Below are positions 52,109-60,318 of a stretch of DNA of 64,000 nucleotides, one piece after another. The stretch comes from Kribbella capetownensis. Its GTDB lineage: Bacteria > Actinomycetota > Actinomycetes > Propionibacteriales > Kribbellaceae. Location of the stretch: assembly GCF_004331485.1 (NCBI RefSeq), contig NZ_SJKD01000007.1:310001-374000 (forward strand), given 5' to 3'. The position numbers and the translations under genes are program-made. A model generated the notes under the pieces. The model was not told where the DNA came from. It ran no database searches and worked only from the letters and a program-made list of their open reading frames with translations. How positions within the stretch are numbered: the first letter of the stretch is position 1; each line of letters opens with the position of its first letter.

Positions 52109-54865
52109 TCAGCCGTGCGGGCGGTCCACCATGCGGAGGAGTTGGGTGCGGTTGGCGACGCCGAATCGGCGGTAGAGGCGGGTCAGTTGGGACTCGACGG
52201 CCTTGACCGACAGGTAGAGCGCGGCGGCGATCTCGCGGTTGGTGGAGCCGTCGCGGACCATGGCGACGATCTGCTGCTCGTTGTCGGTGAGTTCGGACGG
52301 CTGGCGGCTGCGGCTCGGGACGTCGAGGCGGGCCAGCTCGGTCTCGGCCACCTCGCGCCACGCGGGGGCGCCGTACGCCTCGAACTGCTCGATCGCGTCC
52401 AGGAACGCCGTCCGCGCGACCGATCGCCGGCGCGCCTGCCGGGCCACCCGCCCGCGGGTGAGCTCACACCGGGCCAGGTCCAGCGGGTAGACGCGATCGC
52501 CCGCCGTACCGATCGTCTCCTCGAGCAGATCGAGCGCCGCCGCCGGATCGCCCTGCTTCGCGACCAGCAACGCCTCCGACCGCGCCAGGCCGACCCGGAT
52601 CACCGCACGATCCAGCGTCTCGGCCCGCGCCCGGATGTCCGCGATCAGCGCCGCCGCATCGTCCAACCGGCCCGCCGCGACCAGCGCCTCGGCGTAGTCC
52701 GCGTGCCACGGGATCACCGCCGGGTCGAACGGCATCGCCGCCTCACCCGAGTCCGCGATCGCGTCGAACGCCTCCACCGCCCGCTGCGGATCACCCGTCA
52801 GTACGCCGATCAGCCCGAGACTGGCCAGCGCCGGCCCGGTCCATTCGTCGTTGCCGACCAGGCGGACACCTTCCAGCGCCGCCTCCGCGAGCTGTCGGCC
52901 CATGGCCGCCGTACCGCCGGCCCACTCCGCGCGGCTGGCGATGATCATGCCGACCTCGGCCTCTTCGCCGATGTCCTGCATCAGCTGGTAGCACTCGTGA
53001 CCGGCCGCGAGCGCATCCGCTCCACGCCCGCTGCGCTCGTAGATCGCGGTGGCTGAGATCAGCACCGACGCCAGCCACCGAATCGCGCCGCCGTCGCGCA
53101 CCTCGTCGACGAGCGAGCTGATCGCCGTGATCGCCTCGTCGGTGCGGCCGCAGAACAACTCCCGCATCGCCGCCATCTGCCGGGCATTCACCACGGTCTT
53201 GGTGAGCGGCAGGTCGAGGGCAAGCTCGGCGGCCTGCTGCAGTAAAGCGTCCGCGGTCTGCTTCGCGTCCCGCGACATCAGCACCGAACTGGCCGCGCTC
53301 AACGCGTCCACCAGCGCCTCGGTGTCGCCGCTCTCCCGCGCCAGGCCCTCCGCAACCCGTGCGTCCTCCTGTGCCTCGTCCAGCCGGCGGTCGAAGTACT
53401 TGCTGTGGCTGCGCATGATCCGCACCCGAGCCTCGAGCCGCTGGTCCCCGACCGAGGCCTCGAACGCCTCGGTGAGGATCTCGCCGCGCCGATCCGGATC
53501 AGGCCACGCGGCATCCACGAGCAGCAACAGCGCCGGCACCTTGGTCTCCGGCGCAGTAGCAACCTGTACGGCGATACGCGCCATCTCAGCCGACTCCGCG
53601 AGATGCCCGGCGGCCGCGGCATCATCAGCGGCCCGGGTCAGGCGGCGAGCACGCTCGTCCGGCAGGCTGGACGGCGTGCGCTCGGCCGCCAGTCGCCACA
53701 GCGTCGCGGCGGCTCCCGGCGCACCCCGACCGGCAGCGACGGCAGCGGCCTCTTCGATGGCACCAGCCAGCTCCGCGTCGGCCTCCTGGGTGGCCAGGGC
53801 GCGGTGGGTCGCGTTCTCGACCGGCTCGCCGACCACTGCGGCCAGCTGAGCGTGGGCCTGACGACGAGCTGCCGAGGTGGCTTCGGCGTACACGAACTCC
53901 CGCAGCAACGGGTGCGCGAACCGCAGTCGCTCGGAAGACACGTCGATCAGCCCGAGCGACTCGGCCTCTGCCAGCTCGGTGTCGATCGGCCGACCGAGGG
54001 ACTGCGCCAGCTGAGCCGTGGTCGGCCGCGGCGACGAGGCCGCGTGCAGCAAGAGCTCGTGCGCGGAGGCAGTCAGGTCGGACAGCCGGTCGCCGAGCAG
54101 TGTCTTGAGCCGGCTCGACACCGGAAGCGGATCGTTCGGCGAGACGCCTTGCGGATGCCGCAGTACGGCCCGGCCGAGCTCCAGCGCCATGAACGGGTTG
54201 CCGGCGCTCGCGGTGAAGATGCGGCGAGCCGTACGCACAGGCAGCGGGCTGGAGAGCCTCTGACGCAGCAGACCGAGCACATCCGGCTCGGTCAGCGGCG
54301 GAACCTCCAGCTGGAGCACCGGCTCCGGACAGGCCTCGGCCATCATCGGCAGGTCGCCGTCGGCCACCTGCTCGGTGGCGAGCATGTGTACGCCCTCGGA
54401 CAGCCGGCGGGCGCAGAACGTCAGCACCTCCAGGCTGGACGGGTCCACCCACTGGATGTCGTCGACGACCAGCAGCACGGGCCCATTGGCCGCGAGGCGG
54501 CGCAGCACATGCAGTACGGCGAGGCGCACGGCCAGCTCGTCACGAACCGTGTCGGGGGCGCTGGCCTTCAGCAGGGCGACCTCGAGCGGCTGGCGGAGGT
54601 GGTCGGGCAGCACAGTCCAGGCCAGCTCGAGCTGGTTGGACAGCAGGTCGAGGAGGGTGACGTACGGGAGCCCGGCTTCGCTCTGGGATGGGGCGGCGCT
54701 CAGGACACGGCACCCAGCGCGGGTGCGGTCGGCGACCAAAGCGCGGCCGAGGGCTGACTTGCCGATCCCGGTCGGGCCGTAGAGCAGCACGCTGCCGCTG
54801 GTCTCGAGCTGCTTCTTCGCACGCTCGACCAGCCCGGCGCGCCCGACCAGCTCGTCGTCAGTCAT
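52109..54865 (-). CDS. LuxR-type regulator of the LAL family (ATPase-TPR-HTH)
   Basis: A 918-aa transcriptional regulator. The N-terminal AAA-like ATPase has Walker A LLYGPTGIGKSALG near residue 30 and a Walker B-like VLLVVDDIQWVDPSS. The middle is a long helical, TPR-like sensor region. The C-terminus (about 855-915) is a LuxR/GerE helix-turn-helix (LTDNEQQIVAMVRDGSTNREIAAALYLSVKAVE). LAL regulators integrate small-molecule signals. ATG at 54865 chosen, GTG 54874 possible; a TTGACT-17-TAATCC element lies just upstream. No target is evident from position: it lies between a small membrane protein and the amine catabolic cluster. Confidence 0.88.
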   Translation of the reverse strand: MTDDELVGRAGLVERAKKQLETSGSVLLYGPTGIGKSALGRALVADRTRAGCRVLSAAPSQSEAGLPYVTLLDLLSNQLELAWTVLPDHLRQPLEVALLKASAPDTVRDELAVRLAVLHVLRRLAANGPVLLVVDDIQWVDPSSLEVLTFCARRLSEGVHMLATEQVADGDLPMMAEACPEPVLQLEVPPLTEPDVLGLLRQRLSSPLPVRTARRIFTASAGNPFMALELGRAVLRHPQGVSPNDPLPVSSRLKTLLGDRLSDLTASAHELLLHAASSPRPTTAQLAQSLGRPIDTELAEAESLGLIDVSSERLRFAHPLLREFVYAEATSAARRQAHAQLAAVVGEPVENATHRALATQEADAELAGAIEEAAAVAAGRGAPGAAATLWRLAAERTPSSLPDERARRLTRAADDAAAAGHLAESAEMARIAVQVATAPETKVPALLLLVDAAWPDPDRRGEILTEAFEASVGDQRLEARVRIMRSHSKYFDRRLDEAQEDARVAEGLARESGDTEALVDALSAASSVLMSRDAKQTADALLQQAAELALDLPLTKTVVNARQMAAMRELFCGRTDEAITAISSLVDEVRDGGAIRWLASVLISATAIYERSGRGADALAAGHECYQLMQDIGEEAEVGMIIASRAEWAGGTAAMGRQLAEAALEGVRLVGNDEWTGPALASLGLIGVLTGDPQRAVEAFDAIADSGEAAMPFDPAVIPWHADYAEALVAAGRLDDAAALIADIRARAETLDRAVIRVGLARSEALLVAKQGDPAAALDLLEETIGTAGDRVYPLDLARCELTRGRVARQARRRSVARTAFLDAIEQFEAYGAPAWREVAETELARLDVPSRSRQPSELTDNEQQIVAMVRDGSTNREIAAALYLSVKAVESQLTRLYRRFGVANRTQLLRMVDRPHG

Positions 54866-55053
54866 CGATCCCACATACTCCTCGAAGGATTACCCTCGCC
54901 GATTATCACAGTCAATGACCGGACGACACGGCGAGTGTCACATGAGGAAACCATCCCGTCACCATCCTGTCACCCGACGCTGCCCAGATCCGAGCAGTCA
55001 GGCGGCACGATGGTGCCGGGGCACGGATCGCCCACCCCGACGTTGTAGACAAA

Positions 55054-55105
55054 GGACACGCCTGCGGCTGAGTACCTGGTCCGGTACCCAGCCGCAGGCG
55101 TGTCC
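55054..55105 (-). terminator. Long hairpin terminator after the APC permease gene
   Basis: A perfect 17-bp inverted repeat (GGACACGCCTGCGGCTG / CAGCCGCAGGCGTGTCC) with an 18-base loop that itself holds GGTACC-like symmetry. It starts 10 bases after the permease stop on the minus strand and ends the catabolic cluster's transcript. Confidence 0.82.
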
Positions 55106-55114
55106 AGCCGACGA

Positions 55115-56647
55115 TCAGATCGATTCGAGGTCGCGCTCGATGGCGGCGAGCTCCTCCTCGGTGCCCTGGACCTTCGGCCCGGTGAACCAGTGCCGGGCCG
55201 AGGCGAACCAGTAGATCGCGGCGAAACCGAGCACGACCAGGACTGCGATCGGCGTGTAGTTGAACGTGCTGCCGCTGACCGGACTGACCTGGGGCAGCAT
55301 GAACAGGATCGTGATGAACGCGACCCAGACGATCGCGATGATGCCGATCGGCTTGCTCCAGCGGCCCAGCGTCCACGGCCCGGGCTGGAAGCGGTCGCCC
55401 TGCAGCAGCCGGAGCAGCGTGGGCAGCACGTACGCGATGTACAGACCGATCACGGCGATCGAGGTCACGGCGGCGTACGCCGTCGCGTTCCACAGGTACG
55501 GCAGCCCGAGCACGAAGGCGCCGCCGGCCGCGAGCCAGATCGCGTTCGTGGGTGTCCGGGTCCGGTGGTTGATCCGGTGCCAGAACCTCGACCCGGGCAG
55601 CGCGCCGTCGCGGGAGAACGCGTAGATCATCCGCGAGTTCGCGGTCACCGACGACATCCCGCAGAACAACTGCGCACCGATCACGACCAGCAGCAGGATC
55701 TTCCCGAGCACCACGCCGGCCGCGTCGATGAAGATCTGCGCGGGCGGTACGCCGGTGCTGCTGTCGAGCGCACCGTCATAGCTCTGGATCGCGAACGTCA
55801 GCCCGATCAGCAGCACCCACCCGGCCGCGAGCGACACCAGGATCGACATCACGATGCCGCGCGGACCCGACCGGGCCGCGTCGTGGGTCTCCTCGGTCAT
55901 GTGCGCGGAGGCGTCGTACCCGGTGAAGGTGTACTGCGCCAGCAGCAGGCCGAGGATGGCGACGTAGAAGGTGGAACTCCAGCCGGTGTTGTTGACGAAA
56001 TGACCGAACACGAAGCTGGCCGACTGGTGGTGGTCCGGCGCGATCGCCAGCGCGCCGACGATGAACAGCACGCCGACGATGTGCCACCAGACGCTGATGT
56101 CGTTCAACCGCGCGACCAGCCGTACGCCGAACGAGTTCAGCAGCCCGTGCACGAGCAGGATCAGGCCGAACAGCAGGATGGTGTGGCCGGGTGTCGCGCT
56201 GAAGCCGAACTGTAGGTCGAGGAACGCGTTCAGGAAGAAGGCCGCACCGAAGTCGATGCCGGCGGTCACCGCGACCTGGCCGAGGAAGTTGAACCAGCCG
56301 GTGAACCAGGACCAGGCCGGGCCGTTCGACGGCGCGAGCTTGGCGGCCCAGTAGTACAGCCCGCCGGCGGTCGGGTAACTCGAGCACACCTCCGCCATCG
56401 CCAGTCCGACGAACAGGGTCATCAGTCCGACGAACGGCCAGCCCCAGACGATCATCACCGGGCCGCCGGTGTTCATCCCGAACCCGTACAGGGTCAGGCA
56501 GCCGGACAGGATCGAGATGATCGTGAACGACACCGCGAAGTTGGAGAACCCGGACATGGTCCGGGACAGTTCCTGGGCGTAGCCCAGTTGGTGCAGGCGT
56601 TGCTCGTCGTCGGTCGTGCCGGCGGGCTCGGTCTTGTCCTGGCTCAC
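55115..56647 (-). CDS. APC-family amino acid/amine permease
   Basis: A 510-aa inner-membrane transporter with about 12 TM helices. Landmarks are FAVSFTIISILSGCLTLYG in TM1, ICSSYPTAGGLYYW-like EVCSSYPTAGGLYYWAAKL, and a central FTGYDASAHMTEET segment, matching GABA/choline-type permeases of the amino acid-polyamine-organocation family. GTG start behind GGAGGA. As the last gene of the gamma-glutamyl cluster, it probably imports the amine (putrescine, GABA or a similar compound) degraded by the upstream enzymes. A candidate operator for the neighbouring FadR-type regulator lies 43 bases upstream. Confidence 0.88.
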   Translation of the reverse strand: MSQDKTEPAGTTDDEQRLHQLGYAQELSRTMSGFSNFAVSFTIISILSGCLTLYGFGMNTGGPVMIVWGWPFVGLMTLFVGLAMAEVCSSYPTAGGLYYWAAKLAPSNGPAWSWFTGWFNFLGQVAVTAGIDFGAAFFLNAFLDLQFGFSATPGHTILLFGLILLVHGLLNSFGVRLVARLNDISVWWHIVGVLFIVGALAIAPDHHQSASFVFGHFVNNTGWSSTFYVAILGLLLAQYTFTGYDASAHMTEETHDAARSGPRGIVMSILVSLAAGWVLLIGLTFAIQSYDGALDSSTGVPPAQIFIDAAGVVLGKILLLVVIGAQLFCGMSSVTANSRMIYAFSRDGALPGSRFWHRINHRTRTPTNAIWLAAGGAFVLGLPYLWNATAYAAVTSIAVIGLYIAYVLPTLLRLLQGDRFQPGPWTLGRWSKPIGIIAIVWVAFITILFMLPQVSPVSGSTFNYTPIAVLVVLGFAAIYWFASARHWFTGPKVQGTEEELAAIERDLESI

Positions 56648-56689
56648 GGGGTCCTCCTCGGCGACGCGGCGGGCAGAACTCGAGAGGGC

Positions 56690-56712
56690 TAATGGTCTTC
56701 CCCTGGACCTTT
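56690..56712. promoter_or_regulatory. Candidate FadR-type operator before the permease gene
   Basis: A 23-base stretch centred on TGGTCTTCCCCTGGACC, with a GGTC...GACC dyad. It matches the stretch before the glutamine synthetase-like gene (61674-61696) at 17 of 23 positions, and TGGT is the usual half-site of FadR/GntR regulators. It lies between the regulator stop and the permease start. Confidence 0.4.
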
Positions 56713-56749
56713 GCCCAAGGTGACATCGGCACCACCGGCTGTCAAGGAG

Positions 56750-57469
56750 TCAGGCGAGAAACGCGCGCAGCAAGGTGGCGGTGCCGGACAGGTGCTCCTG
56801 CATGGCCTGCCGGGCGGCCGGCGGGTCGCCGGCCAGGATGGCCGCGACGATCGCCTCGTGCTGTTCGTTGGAGTGCCGCAGATTGCGTTCCAGCAAAGGG
56901 ATCGCGTCGAGCAACTCGTTCAGCCGCATCCGGACGTCCGCGGTCGCCGACGTCAGTGACGGCGAGCCGGAGACCTCCGCGATCGCGAGATGCAGCCGCG
57001 AGTCGAAGCGGCGGTAGTCGGACAACTTGGCGCCCGATGTCTCCGCAAGACAACGCCGGAGGTGCTCCTGCTCGGCCTCGCTCAACGCACGCTCCGCCGC
57101 CGCTTCCGCTGCCCCGGTCTCCAAGGCGGAGCGCAGTACCAGGGCGTCCTCCAGCCCGTCGCCCAGTTCGCGGGCGAGCCGTTTGGCCGGCGTACGACGG
57201 GGTTTCGGCAACTGTGCGTTGACGAACGTGCCGCCGTACCGTCCGCGCCGGGACTCGACGTACCCGGCCTCGGTGAGCGCGTGGATCGCCTCGCGCAGGG
57301 TGACCCGGCTGACGTTCAGCCGGGCGGCCAGGTCGCGCTCGGACGGGAGCCGGTCGCCAGGCACGACGACGCCGAGCTTGATTGCCTGTAGCAACCTCTC
57401 GACGGTCTCCTCGAACGGGTTGCCGGTCCGGACCGGCCGGAACACCGCGTCGTCTGCCTGGGCAACCAT
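56750..57469 (-). CDS. FadR-subfamily GntR transcriptional regulator
   Basis: A 239-aa regulator. The N-terminal winged helix (GDRLPSERDLAARLNVSRVTLREAIHAL, about 38-68 with the wing after it) binds DNA; the C-terminal FCD domain (LRSALETGAAEAAAERA, FHLAIAE-like LHLAIAEVSGS and HEAIVAAILAGD) binds a ligand, often through a metal. ATG at 57469 follows AGGG by seven bases; GTG at 57475 is possible. It sits between the SDR and permease genes of the amine cluster, so it most likely represses that cluster until the substrate appears. Two matching candidate operators flank it at 56690 and 61674. Confidence 0.9.
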   Translation of the reverse strand: MVAQADDAVFRPVRTGNPFEETVERLLQAIKLGVVVPGDRLPSERDLAARLNVSRVTLREAIHALTEAGYVESRRGRYGGTFVNAQLPKPRRTPAKRLARELGDGLEDALVLRSALETGAAEAAAERALSEAEQEHLRRCLAETSGAKLSDYRRFDSRLHLAIAEVSGSPSLTSATADVRMRLNELLDAIPLLERNLRHSNEQHEAIVAAILAGDPPAARQAMQEHLSGTATLLRAFLA

Positions 57470-57478
57470 GAGCACACC

Positions 57479-58255
57479 CTAGAGCGGAGTGACGTAGGCG
57501 GCCGAGATTCCGCCGTCCACGAGGAACGTGTTGGCGGTGATGAACGAAGAGTCGTCGCTGGCCAGGAAGGCGACCGCGGCCGCGATCTCCTCCGGCTCAC
57601 CGAACCGGCCCATCGGCACGTGCACCAACCGCCGCTGCGCCCGCTCCGGGTCCTTCGCGAACAACTCGGTCAGCAGCGGTGTGTTCACCGGCCCCGGGCA
57701 GAGCGCGTTGACCCGGATCCCCTGCCGCGCGAACTCGACCCCGAGCTCACGGCTCATCGCCAGTACGCCGCCCTTCGACGCGGAGTACGAGATCTGCGAG
57801 GTCGCCGCGCCCATCACGGCGACGAACGACGCGGTGTTGATGATCGAGCCGCGGCCCTGTCGTTGCATATAAGGGATCGCGGCCTTGCAGCACAGGTACG
57901 CCGAGGTCAGGTTGACCTCCTGCACCCTGCGCCACGCCTCCAGTCCGGTGTCCAGGATCGACGCGTCCTCGGGCGGCGAGATGCCCGCGTTGTTGAACGC
58001 GATGTCCACGCTGCCGTACGTGTCGTAGGCCTGGCGGAACAGGTTCTCGACCGCGACCTGGTCGGTCACGTCGGTGGCCACGAACAGCCCGCCGACCTCG
58101 TCCGCGGCGGCCTTCCCGGCGGCCGGGTCGACATCGCCGATCACGACCTTGGCCCCTTCGGCGGCAAGGCGTCGTACCGTGGCCAGGCCGATCCCGCTCG
58201 CACCGCCGGTGACCACCGCGACCCGGCCCTCCAGCCGGTGTGCCTTGACATCCAT
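57479..58255 (-). CDS. SDR-family oxidoreductase
   Basis: A 258-aa classical short-chain dehydrogenase. Cofactor motif TGGASGIG at residues 16-23, NNAG at about 88-91, catalytic S143, Y157 and K161 (YSASK). D41 after the second strand (GDVD) suggests NAD(H) rather than NADP(H). The C-terminus is typical (ITANTFLVDGG). It abuts the aldehyde dehydrogenase gene with no gap. In this cluster it may handle an alcohol/aldehyde intermediate; its substrate cannot be read from sequence. Confidence 0.9.
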   Translation of the reverse strand: MDVKAHRLEGRVAVVTGGASGIGLATVRRLAAEGAKVVIGDVDPAAGKAAADEVGGLFVATDVTDQVAVENLFRQAYDTYGSVDIAFNNAGISPPEDASILDTGLEAWRRVQEVNLTSAYLCCKAAIPYMQRQGRGSIINTASFVAVMGAATSQISYSASKGGVLAMSRELGVEFARQGIRVNALCPGPVNTPLLTELFAKDPERAQRRLVHVPMGRFGEPEEIAAAVAFLASDDSSFITANTFLVDGGISAAYVTPL

Positions 58256-59602
58256 TCAGTCCTCCGTGGAGATGAAAATGTTCTTGGTCTCGGTGAACGC
58301 GTCGAGCGCGTCCGGGCCGAGCTCACGGCCGAGCCCGGACTGCTTGTAGCCGCCGAACGGTGTGGAGTACCGCACCGACGAGTTCGAGTTGATCGAGAGG
58401 TTGCCCGCCTCGACACCACGGCCGACGCGCAGCGCACGACCGGTGTCACGCGTCCAGATCGAGCCGGACAGTCCGTACTCCGAATCGTTCGCGATCCGCA
58501 CCGCGTCGGCCTCGTCCTCGAACGGGATCACCGCCACCACCGGCCCGAAGATCTCCTCCCGCACGGCCCGATCACTCGCGGGCGCAAGAACAGTCGGCGG
58601 AAACCAGAACCCAGGCCCGGTCGGCGCGGTCCCCTGGATCGCAGGATTGTCGACGTACGACGCGACCTGCTCGAGCTGAGCCCTGGAGATCAAAGGCCCC
58701 ATCTCTGTCTGTGGATCGCTGGGGTCACCGACGCGGAACCCCTTCACCGCCGGCTCCAGCAACTCCAGGAACCGGTCGTACGCCGACCGCTCGACCAGGA
58801 TCCGCGATCGCGCGCAGCAGTCCTGGCCGGCGTTGTCGAACACGCCGTACGGCGCCTGGGCCGCGGCCTTGTCCAGATCCGCATCCGCGAACACGATGTT
58901 GGCCGACTTCCCGCCGAGCTCCAGCGTCACCCGCTTCACCTGGTCCGCACAGCCGGCCATGATCTGCTTGCCGACCACGGTCGACCCGGTGAAGACCACC
59001 TTGCGAACGGCGGGATGCGTGACGAACCGTTGCCCGACCACCGTTCCCTTGCCCGGCACGACTTCGAACACGCCCGGGGGCAGTCCCGCCTCGAGCGCGA
59101 GCTCGCCGAGCCGGATCGCGGTCAGCGGGGTCAGCTCGGCCGGCTTCAGTACGACGGTGTTTCCGGCGGCCAAGGCGGGAGCGAAACCCCAGCCGGCGAT
59201 CGGCATCGGAAAGTTCCACGGCACGATCACGCCGACCACGCCGAGCGGTTCCTGGAAAGTGATATCGATGCCTCCGGCAACGGGAATCTGCTGGCCGAAC
59301 AGGCGTTCCGGGGCTGCCGAGTAGTAGGTCAGCACGTCGCGGACGTTGCCCGCTTCCCAGCGGGCGTTGCCGATGGTGTGACCGGCGTTCTCGATCTCCA
59401 ACGCGGCAAGGTTCTCCAGGTCGGCGTCCACCGCGTCGGCGAAGCGGCGCAGCAGCCGGCCGCGATCCGCCGGGGCGACGTTTCGCCAAGTGTGGAAGGC
59501 CTCCGCGGCTCTGGCGATCGCCGCGTCCGTCTCCTGCTCAGTGGCCAAGGCGATGGTGCGAACCACTTTCTCGGTGGCCGGGTTGATCACGTCGTACGTC
59601 AT
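58256..59602 (-). CDS. Aldehyde dehydrogenase (gamma-glutamyl-aldehyde type by context)
   Basis: A 448-aa NAD(P)-dependent aldehyde dehydrogenase, slightly shorter than the usual 480-500 aa at the N-terminus. N130 in VPWNFP, catalytic base E228 in LELGGKS and the nucleophile C262 in GQDCCARSR are present, as is the late EEIFGPV motif. The ATG overlaps the PuuD-like stop (ATGA). Context makes gamma-glutamyl-aminobutyraldehyde (PuuC role) the likely substrate. The short N-terminus may affect tetramer contacts but all active-site residues are intact. Confidence 0.92.
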   Translation of the reverse strand: MTYDVINPATEKVVRTIALATEQETDAAIARAAEAFHTWRNVAPADRGRLLRRFADAVDADLENLAALEIENAGHTIGNARWEAGNVRDVLTYYSAAPERLFGQQIPVAGGIDITFQEPLGVVGVIVPWNFPMPIAGWGFAPALAAGNTVVLKPAELTPLTAIRLGELALEAGLPPGVFEVVPGKGTVVGQRFVTHPAVRKVVFTGSTVVGKQIMAGCADQVKRVTLELGGKSANIVFADADLDKAAAQAPYGVFDNAGQDCCARSRILVERSAYDRFLELLEPAVKGFRVGDPSDPQTEMGPLISRAQLEQVASYVDNPAIQGTAPTGPGFWFPPTVLAPASDRAVREEIFGPVVAVIPFEDEADAVRIANDSEYGLSGSIWTRDTGRALRVGRGVEAGNLSINSNSSVRYSTPFGGYKQSGLGRELGPDALDAFTETKNIFISTED

Positions 59603-60318
59603 GAACGGCTCCTCGCGGCGGCGATCAGGGCGGCGAACAGCCGCAGGTCGTCGAGGTTCTCCTCCGGGTGCGACTGCACGCCGACGACGAAACTGTGGTC
59701 CGGCGCCTCGGCCGCTTCGACGGTTCCGTCGCCGGCGCGGGCCGTGGGCGTGAGGCTCGGCGCCAGTACGTCGATGGCCTGGTGGTGGTAGCAGCGGACC
59801 TCGGTCTGCTCGCCCAGGATGCCGGCGGTGAGAGTGTCAGGCTCGACCTTGACCTCGGTGGTGCCGAACACCGCCGCCTCCGGTCGATGCGCCTCGTGCG
59901 CGACGACGTCCGGCAGGTGCTGATGCAGCGTCCCACCCAGCGTGACATTGAGCATCTGCAGGCCGCGGCAGATCGCCAGCAGCGGCAGATCCCGGTCGAG
60001 TGCGGCCTGGATCAGGACACGCTCGTGCTCATCCCGGCCCGGCCTGGTGTCGACCGTCTCCGGATGCGGCGTGGCGTCGTACGAGGCAGGGTCGACGTCG
60101 CAGCCACCGGAGACGATCAGGCCGTCGAGAACGTCGAGGACGCTCGGGTCGGTACCGACCGGCGGCAACAGCAGCGGTACGCCTCCGGCCGCGACGACGC
60201 CGTCGAGGTAGGCGCGCGGGAGGAGGGCGGCTTCGCGCTGCCAGATCCCCCAGGCGGCAGGCTCGAGGTACGTCGTGATGCCGATGCGGGGTCGTGACCT
60301 ACAGGCGTTCGAAGCCAC
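59599..60318 (-). CDS. Class I glutamine amidotransferase-like hydrolase (PuuD-like)
   Basis: A 239-aa enzyme of the gamma-glutamyl-GABA hydrolase family. The catalytic triad is visible: C117 in AICRGLQMLNV, H217 and E219 in QSHPEE. DGLIVSGGCDVDP is the oxyanion segment. It would release glutamate from gamma-glutamyl-GABA or a related product. The GTG start lies 20 bases inside the end of the upstream ligase gene, so translation is coupled. Together with that ligase and the aldehyde dehydrogenase it forms the core of a Puu-type pathway. Confidence 0.9.
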   Translation of the reverse strand: MASNACRSRPRIGITTYLEPAAWGIWQREAALLPRAYLDGVVAAGGVPLLLPPVGTDPSVLDVLDGLIVSGGCDVDPASYDATPHPETVDTRPGRDEHERVLIQAALDRDLPLLAICRGLQMLNVTLGGTLHQHLPDVVAHEAHRPEAAVFGTTEVKVEPDTLTAGILGEQTEVRCYHHQAIDVLAPSLTPTARAGDGTVEAAEAPDHSFVVGVQSHPEENLDDLRLFAALIAAARSRS

